Shown here: one piece after another, positions 13,974 through 18,157 of the stretch
Position numbering within the stretch: the stretch's first letter is position 1
Layout of the letters: every line of letters starts with the position of its first letter
NCBI GenBank assembly: GCA_029932495.1
Contig: JAOZPY010000015.1
Location: 1-18,157 of the forward strand
Source: Desulfobacterales bacterium
GTDB lineage: Bacteria > Desulfobacterota > Desulfobacteria > Desulfobacterales > JAFDCJ01
Length of the DNA stretch: 18,157 bases
Direction: 5' to 3'
Notes under the pieces: generated by a model
What the model saw: the letters and a program-made list of their open reading frames with translations, nothing else
What the model was told of the DNA's origin: nothing
Databases searched by the model: none
Made by a program: the position numbers and the translations under genes

Positions 13974-14294
13974 TCAGGATTCCCTGTCCTCGGCATCTTT
14001 TAGCAGCTTGTTCAGCGTGCTGTTTAGCACCAGCAAGGAGGCCCTGATGGCATTGAGCTGAGCAATGATGTTATCTTCGTTGCTGATACCGGGGGGTGGC
14101 TGCCCCCCGGCGCCGCTTCCGAGCTTGCGGGAAATATCATCCAGCCGGATAGCCAAAGTAACGATAAAATAAATCAGAAGCAAAAAGCCGAAGCTTTCCT
14201 CCCGCCAGTAAAGCATCCGCCAGCCAATCAACATAATGATAAAAAAAACGATGCTGGTAACAAAATAGGGATGATCCGTGATCCACTTTTTCAT
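13974..14294 (-). CDS. Small two-helix membrane protein coupled to acyl-CoA synthetase
   Basis: A 106-residue protein of unrecognised family. The start ATG (14294-14292) overlaps the TGA of the acyl-CoA synthetase in an ATGA arrangement, so translation is probably coupled. An upstream in-frame start at 14420 would overlap the synthetase coding region deeply and is rejected. Two membrane segments lie at about 9-27 and 35-49 (FVTSIVFFIIMLIGW and FGFLLLIYFIVTLAI). They are followed by a Gly/Pro-rich linker (GSGAGGQPPPG) and a C-terminal helix with heptad-like leucines (LNAIRASLLVLNSTLNKLLKDA), which could form a short coiled coil. It may tether the synthetase or another partner to the membrane. 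No catalytic motif is seen. Confidence 0.65.
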   Translation of the reverse strand: MKKWITDHPYFVTSIVFFIIMLIGWRMLYWREESFGFLLLIYFIVTLAIRLDDISRKLGSGAGGQPPPGISNEDNIIAQLNAIRASLLVLNSTLNKLLKDAEDRES

Positions 14295-16027
14295 TTCATC
14301 TTCTCGTGTTCCTCGTCTCTGAGCACCCGGCGTAAAATTTTGCCCACATTTGATACCGGCAGGGTTTCCCGAAATTCGATAATCTTGGGACGCTTGTAAC
14401 CGGCCATGTTTTGTTTGCAAAACTCGAGAATTTCCTCCTTGGTAGCGGTTTCCCCCGGCTTAAGTTGGATGTAAGCCTTGACCGTCTCGCCGCTTTTTTC
14501 GTGTGGCACACCGACGACCGCCGCCAGGGCCACCTTGGGGTGCTGGAAAAGAATATCTTCCACATCCCGCGGGTAAACATTGAACCCGCCCACGATGATC
14601 AAATCCTTTTTACGATCGGTGATCATGATGTAGCCGTCCTCATCGATATGGCCGATATCACCGGTTAAAAAATAGCGCCGCCCGTCCACCTGGCGAAAGA
14701 CTTTTTCATTTTCATCCGGCCGGTTCCAGTAGCCCTGCATGACCTGGGGTCCGCAGATGGCGATCTCACCGTCTTCACCCTGCGGCAATTCCTGGGTCCC
14801 GGCATCCAGATCCAGCACCTTGATGTCGGTCCCCGGCAGCGGAAAGCCGATCGTGCCGATTTTGCGCTGGGTCGTATTGGTCGGGTTGGCGGTGACCACC
14901 GGGGCGGTCTCACTCAAGCCGTAGCCTTCAAAAATGACAGCGCCGGTCTTGTCCTCAAACTGCTTGCAAACCTCCGGAGGCAGTGGTGCCCCGCCGGAAA
15001 AGCAGCCCAGCAGGGAGGTCAGATCATATTGATCAACATGGGGATGATTGGTGAAGGCCACAAAAATGGTCGGGACCGCCGGCATAACCGTGGGTTTGTA
15101 TTTTTGAACCGCCTTGAGCACTTCGGTAAATGGCGGATTGCCGGCCCGGGGGTCCGGTATGCACACCAGTTTTGCAGCGTTGTTGCAGGCGGCCAACATT
15201 GCGACGGTCATGCCAAAACTGTGATAAAACGGCAGCACCCCGAGATAGGTGTGGTAGTTTTTACGAAACTTTTCCGGTGCAGCCCCCGGCTCGTGAACCA
15301 GCCGGCCCCATTCCTCCAATGCTGCAAGGTCATAAGTAAAATTGGTGTGGGTCAAGGCTGCGCCCTTGGGAACCCCGGTGGTGCCGCCGGTATAAATGAT
15401 CAGCGCAAGATCTTCAACCGGATTGATATCGACCGATGGTGGTTGCGGACTCGCCGAGGCCACGGCATCGTCAAAAAAAAGATGGCCGGGCTGATAACTG
15501 TCGGCCTTGGGGATTTTTCCCAGCAGACCGCCGAGAAAGGCTTTGACCTTAGGCAGGTAAGATTTGACGCTGCAGATGACCACGGTTTCAACCCCGGTTC
15601 CTTTAACCGCCTCAACAGTGGTGGGATAAAATTGCGGGTGATCCATGCAGAAGACCACCTTGGCCCCGGCATCATTGAGCTGGTAATTGAGCTCGTTGGC
15701 GGTATACAGCGGGTTGCAGGTCACACAGACCGCCCCGGCCTTGAGAATGCCGAAAAAAATAGCCGGGTAATGGGGAAGATTCGGTAAAAAAATAGCAACC
15801 CGATCGCCTTTCTGAACACCGCGTGAAGCCAGGAATCCGGCCACACGGTCGGCGGTATCTTTGACTTGGGCAAAAGTTCGCGTGGCATCGTTGAAAATGG
15901 TATAAACCTGGTTGGGATAGTCCCGGGCCGCATCATCGAGAACTGAAAAGAGCGGCTTTTCATAACCGGATACATCGTGCGCAACCCCCTCGGGCCAGTT
16001 GGGGGTGGGCCAATTTGTTGCCACCAT
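14291..16027 (-). CDS. Long-chain fatty acid-CoA ligase (AMP-forming, FadD-like)
   Basis: A 578-residue adenylate-forming enzyme that activates fatty or aromatic acids to CoA thioesters with ATP. The ATP-binding loop is YTGGTTGVPKG (212-222). Other core motifs are GYGLSETAP (368-376), TGDIGHIDEDGY (455-466), the hinge DRKKDLIIVGG (471-481) and the catalytic lysine Lys563 in NVGKILRR. Length fits FadD-type long-chain acyl-CoA synthetases. The ATG at 16027 is chosen because AAGGAGGT lies just upstream; a longer frame starting at 16111 would translate part of a MITE-like element and is rejected. The gene has a near-consensus promoter at 16236-16264 with the MITE between promoter and start. It overlaps the next small membrane protein gene. 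Substrate chain length cannot be read from sequence. Confidence 0.92.
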   Translation of the reverse strand: MVATNWPTPNWPEGVAHDVSGYEKPLFSVLDDAARDYPNQVYTIFNDATRTFAQVKDTADRVAGFLASRGVQKGDRVAIFLPNLPHYPAIFFGILKAGAVCVTCNPLYTANELNYQLNDAGAKVVFCMDHPQFYPTTVEAVKGTGVETVVICSVKSYLPKVKAFLGGLLGKIPKADSYQPGHLFFDDAVASASPQPPSVDINPVEDLALIIYTGGTTGVPKGAALTHTNFTYDLAALEEWGRLVHEPGAAPEKFRKNYHTYLGVLPFYHSFGMTVAMLAACNNAAKLVCIPDPRAGNPPFTEVLKAVQKYKPTVMPAVPTIFVAFTNHPHVDQYDLTSLLGCFSGGAPLPPEVCKQFEDKTGAVIFEGYGLSETAPVVTANPTNTTQRKIGTIGFPLPGTDIKVLDLDAGTQELPQGEDGEIAICGPQVMQGYWNRPDENEKVFRQVDGRRYFLTGDIGHIDEDGYIMITDRKKDLIIVGGFNVYPRDVEDILFQHPKVALAAVVGVPHEKSGETVKAYIQLKPGETATKEEILEFCKQNMAGYKRPKIIEFRETLPVSNVGKILRRVLRDEEHEKMK

Positions 16028-16071
16028 GTCGACCTCCTTGTGCTGATGGTTGGAGAAATGCTCAGAGTTCA

Positions 16072-16220
16072 CCTTAATGTTGCATAAACAACATGGCATA
16101 AAAGGCCCCATCCTTTGAATTCACCCAATGGGATATCCTCAAGATGGTGCCCTTATATGATATAGGTTATCATAGCTGACCATTAAATGGTGTTTGCCAT
16201 GTTGTTTATGCAACGTTGAG
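16072..16220 (+). mobile_element. MITE-like element 2 (about 150 bp)
   Basis: The outer 31 bases of each side (16072-16102 and 16191-16221) are inverted repeats matching at 27/31 positions, with a shared perfect core GCATAAACAACATGGCA. GTTCA occurs directly at both borders (16067-16071 and 16221-16225), a likely 5-bp target duplication. Inside, TATGATA (16156-16162) and TATCATA (16168-16174) form a small hairpin. No coding capacity is present. It is related to element 1 at 5033. It occupies half of the gene-free stretch 16028-16336; the remainder, apart from the promoter at 16236-16264, shows nothing recognisable. Confidence 0.78.
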
Positions 16221-16235
16221 GTTCAATTATGCGGG

Positions 16236-16264
16236 AGTATATTGAAAACCACCGGGAGTGTCAA
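16236..16264 (-). promoter_or_regulatory. Strong sigma70-like promoter for the acyl-CoA synthetase
   Basis: On the minus strand a perfect TTGACA (16264-16259) and TATACT (16241-16236) are exactly 17 nt apart. Transcription would begin near 16229, next to the MITE border, giving a leader of about 200 nt that includes the complete element. Confidence 0.7.
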
Positions 16265-16336
16265 ACAGGAAAGTAACATCCGCTTCCATCCGGCAGGGTC
16301 AAACAACCGCACCGCTTTTGAACCGCTCAATATCGC

Positions 16337-17095
16337 TTACAGATCGTCCGGGAATTCCCGCTGAATCACCCGGTAAAGCTCCCGGCCGGCAGCCAGGCCG
16401 ATGTCAATAAACTGCGGGCCGTACTTTTTTCCGGTGGCGGTGCAAAAAGTGGACTTAATTTCCTCGAGCACCTGCATCCCGCGGGAATAACGGGCCATGA
16501 ATTTTGACAGTGGCGGGTTGATAAAAGACAGCATATCCCACAGGGTATCGGTAAAGTTGTCCGGACCCCAGCGGAATTTATCCGCGTCATAGAGACAATC
16601 CGATACCAGCAGGCCCTGGAAGGTACTGCAGGCAATCCTGGCTTTGAAGGCCTCATGGTTATGAATCGCCCGGCAAACATCTTCGATTTCAGCCGCTGAA
16701 AAGGGATAAGCTTTCAACACGCTGCGGGCATAGGCTGCGCCGAGCCGGGCGTGGTCCTTGTGCTTGCGCCGGATATCGTGCAAAAGCCCGGCACTCTGGA
16801 CCACCTGCAGGCGGCGTTTTAAAGCCGGTTGATCATGTCCTGCCGCCGGGTCCTCGATGATCATCAGGGCTCCGGCGTCAAGGGTCACCCGCACGGCATG
16901 CTGCAGCCCATGACCGAAATCATTTTCCAGGGTGTCGCTGACATACCGGTGCAATTTGCCAATAACCGGGTCGTTTTCGAAAAATTGCCTGGAAATCTCA
17001 CAGGCCTGGTGGTGATCACGGTAAAAATCCGGGGAGGGCAAACCCGCGACAATCTGGCGGGCCCTTTCGCGCAAGCGGGCGTATATGGACTTCAT
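16337..17095 (-). CDS. HD-domain phosphohydrolase-like protein
   Basis: A protein of about 252 residues with an HD-superfamily metal-binding pattern in order: a histidine in FGHGLQHAVRV, the LLHDIRRKHKDH doublet, AIHNHE, and a final aspartate in LYDADKFRWGP. Such proteins hydrolyse phosphate esters or nucleotides using divalent metals; the substrate is not evident. The start is uncertain. ATG at 17095 (MKSIYARLRERARQ) is preferred, but it has no clear Shine-Dalgarno, and a TTG at 17149 would add 18 residues. The gene lies between the membrane-anchored hypothetical protein and the acyl-CoA synthetase on the same strand. The synthetase has its own promoter, so they are probably separate units. 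The HD call is firm on motifs; role unknown. Confidence 0.78.
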   Translation of the reverse strand: MKSIYARLRERARQIVAGLPSPDFYRDHHQACEISRQFFENDPVIGKLHRYVSDTLENDFGHGLQHAVRVTLDAGALMIIEDPAAGHDQPALKRRLQVVQSAGLLHDIRRKHKDHARLGAAYARSVLKAYPFSAAEIEDVCRAIHNHEAFKARIACSTFQGLLVSDCLYDADKFRWGPDNFTDTLWDMLSFINPPLSKFMARYSRGMQVLEEIKSTFCTATGKKYGPQFIDIGLAAGRELYRVIQREFPDDL

Positions 17096-17189
17096 CTTAT
17101 GGAAGTATCCGGGCAAGGGGATCGCCGGGGGCCGGTCATCGCGCTGCAAGACCGCCGGCGCCCGACAGTTTCAGGTAGAGACAGCCGCG

Positions 17190-17684
17190 TCAGCTTCCCA
17201 CCAGTGAAAACGGCCGGCCGCAAACCTTCCACCGCCCGTTTTCTTTAACCACGGTCAGAGTCGCATCAACCGGGTAACTGTCGCTTAAAAAAAACACCTT
17301 GGCCACCGCGCCGAAAATCAGGTTGGGGGAACGGCGGCGGTGACAGGACAAGTGCACCTGGGCGGTGTTGTCATCCACCATCCGGGTTTCAATTTCAATG
17401 TGTGACAGCGCCATTTTTTTCCAGCTGGGTGCAAAGCCTTCGGTCCTGGCCGCCGCCGCCATTCGCTGGAGATAATCAGCCACGACCTCCGACCCGTCGT
17501 TTTCATCCACTTCACTGCACAAGCGCTCGGTCATATCCCCGTCCAGCATGAAATAGGCTTTGCTGAATTCAACCGCCGCATGGCCGGGAGTGTCTTTTGG
17601 GCCGGCCATCACCAGTACGACCTGCAAAATAACAGCAATGATAATAACAGAACCGATCGCTAAAAATTTGCCGCCACTGTCCAT
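17190..17684 (-). CDS. Membrane-anchored hypothetical protein (NTF2/DUF4878-like fold possible)
   Basis: A 164-residue protein with one N-terminal hydrophobic helix (FLAIGSVIIIAVILQVVLVM, about 7-26) that acts as an anchor or uncleaved signal, leaving a domain of about 135 residues outside the membrane. The domain begins with PGHAAVEFSKAYFMLD and ends with VDATLTVVKENGRWKVCGRPF. This resembles small periplasmic proteins of the DUF4878/NTF2-like type, where a VxxENGxWKV strand is common. The start at 17684 is supported by AAAGGAGG 7 nt upstream; a longer frame to 17744 has no such site. It lies downstream of a histidine kinase on the same strand and 94 nt before the HD protein. Function unknown; family assignment is tentative. 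Confidence 0.6.
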   Translation of the reverse strand: MDSGGKFLAIGSVIIIAVILQVVLVMAGPKDTPGHAAVEFSKAYFMLDGDMTERLCSEVDENDGSEVVADYLQRMAAAARTEGFAPSWKKMALSHIEIETRMVDDNTAQVHLSCHRRRSPNLIFGAVAKVFFLSDSYPVDATLTVVKENGRWKVCGRPFSLVGS

Positions 17685-17891
17685 TGACCTACCTCCTTTT
17701 AAACATTCCCTGATTGCGTTGGCCGCTGGGCTCACACCCGGCATTGCGGGATCGGCGCCGGTTTTTCCACATCCAGACCCCGCGACTGGCCGGTGCTGTG
17801 GCCACCGCTGGCCATGTAGACCATTGAAGTACCACGAATTCTCATCAAAAACAAGAATTTTTCATTGGCAGTCCGCAAATTCTGCGGGGCG

Positions 17892-17918
17892 AAAAAACCG
17901 GCGGGATTGGCCAGCCGG
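17892..17918 (-). terminator. Rho-independent terminator of the histidine kinase gene
   Basis: On the minus strand CCGGC (17918-17914) pairs with GCCGG (17902-17898) around an 11-nt loop, followed at once by six T (17897-17892). It lies 18 nt after the kinase stop codon. The stem is short but fully G+C. The remaining gene-free bases to 17685 show only a small CCGCA/TGCGG hairpin at 17873-17887. Confidence 0.5.
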
Positions 17919-17935
17919 CGCGGCTGCGCAGATTG

Positions 17936-18157
17936 TCATCCCGTTTCGGATGCATCCTTTCCAGCTTTTTCGGCCGCCGGCGCCTTCAAAGGGATTTTGA
18001 TCCGAAAGGAACTGCCCTGGCCGGGTGTGGATTTGACAAAAATTTCACCCCCGTGCTGCTCAATGATCTGGTTGGCGATAAACAGCCCCAGGCCGGTGCC
18101 GCCGGCGCCCTTGGAGGAAAAAAAAGGCGTAAATAGCTTTTCCCGGGTTTCAGTGTC
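17936..18157 (-). CDS. Sensor histidine kinase, C-terminal ATPase part (cut by window end)
   Basis: An open frame enters from the right edge of the window and stops with TGA at 17938-17936, encoding 73 residues. It contains the F and G2 boxes of the HATPase_c domain, LFTPFFSSKGAGGTGLGL, followed by IANQIIEQHGGEIFVKSTPGQGSSFRIKIPL, the usual end of a histidine kinase. A short charged Ala-rich tail (AAEKAGKDASETG) follows. This part binds ATP for autophosphorylation of a histidine that lies outside the window. No response regulator is visible here. A terminator-like hairpin follows the stop, so it is probably transcribed separately from the hypothetical protein downstream. The family is certain; the sensed signal is unknown. 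Confidence 0.9.
   Translation of the reverse strand, partial: DTETREKLFTPFFSSKGAGGTGLGLFIANQIIEQHGGEIFVKSTPGQGSSFRIKIPLKAPAAEKAGKDASETG

Noticed and set aside
15029..15787. 252-codon open frame on the plus strand
   Set aside because: It is antisense to the acyl-CoA synthetase, whose motifs are unmistakable.
16028..16111. 28-residue N-terminal extension of the acyl-CoA synthetase
   Set aside because: It would be translated from the MITE-like element; the internal ATG at 16027 has AAGGAGGT at the proper distance.

Overview
The window looks like a chromosomal stretch from a Desulfobacterota (former Deltaproteobacteria), probably an anaerobic, sulfate-reducer-like bacterium. This is inferred from gene content, not from a marker gene: a Cys-rich 4Fe-4S protein, a persulfide dioxygenase-rhodanese fusion, a TAXI-type TRAP importer with a class III CoA-transferase, a FadD-like ligase, and strong AAGGAGG ribosome sites. 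Most sampled backbone lines are about 50-67% G+C, whereas sampled lines at 5.3-13.5 kb are about 37-45%.

Layout. (1) 1-72 is the 3' end of a tyrosine recombinase whose last residues look like an integron-type integrase. (2) 172-2769 is a two-gene plus-strand unit: a ferredoxin-like protein, then a CstB-like persulfide dioxygenase, ended by a strong hairpin. (3) 2858-4380 holds a divergent pair: a YIP1-type membrane protein (minus) and a voltage-gated K+ channel with a C-terminal zinc ribbon (plus). (4) 4604-5021 is thioredoxin gene copy 1 with its own sigma70-like promoter. (5) 5022-13521 is an A+T-richer insert. Its minus-strand operon reads CoA-transferase, TAXI binding protein, small lipoprotein, fused TRAP permease, MBL hydrolase, M14 peptidase-like hydrolase, with a divergent FadR/GntR regulator. 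(6) 13522-13939 is thioredoxin copy 2, identical base for base to copy 1 over 418 bp. (7) 13974-18157 is backbone again, all on minus: a small membrane protein coupled to an acyl-CoA synthetase, an HD-domain protein, a membrane-anchored hypothetical protein, and the C-terminus of a histidine kinase cut by the window end.

How it fits together. The 5-13.5 kb block reads as a self-contained uptake and catabolic cassette: import of an unknown organic acid or amide (TAXI-TRAP), hydrolysis by two metallohydrolases, CoA activation, and local control by an FCD-type GntR protein acting on a compact divergent promoter region. Identical thioredoxin genes on both sides suggest recent arrival or homogenisation by recombination; a metagenomic misjoin at the repeat is the main alternative.

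Two related MITE-like elements (5033-5312 and 16072-16220) share terminal inverted repeats of about 31 bp and apparent 5-bp target duplications. One lies just after thioredoxin copy 1. The other lies between a near-consensus promoter and the acyl-CoA synthetase gene, so it should be transcribed as a folded leader. No tRNA, rRNA or CRISPR array was seen.
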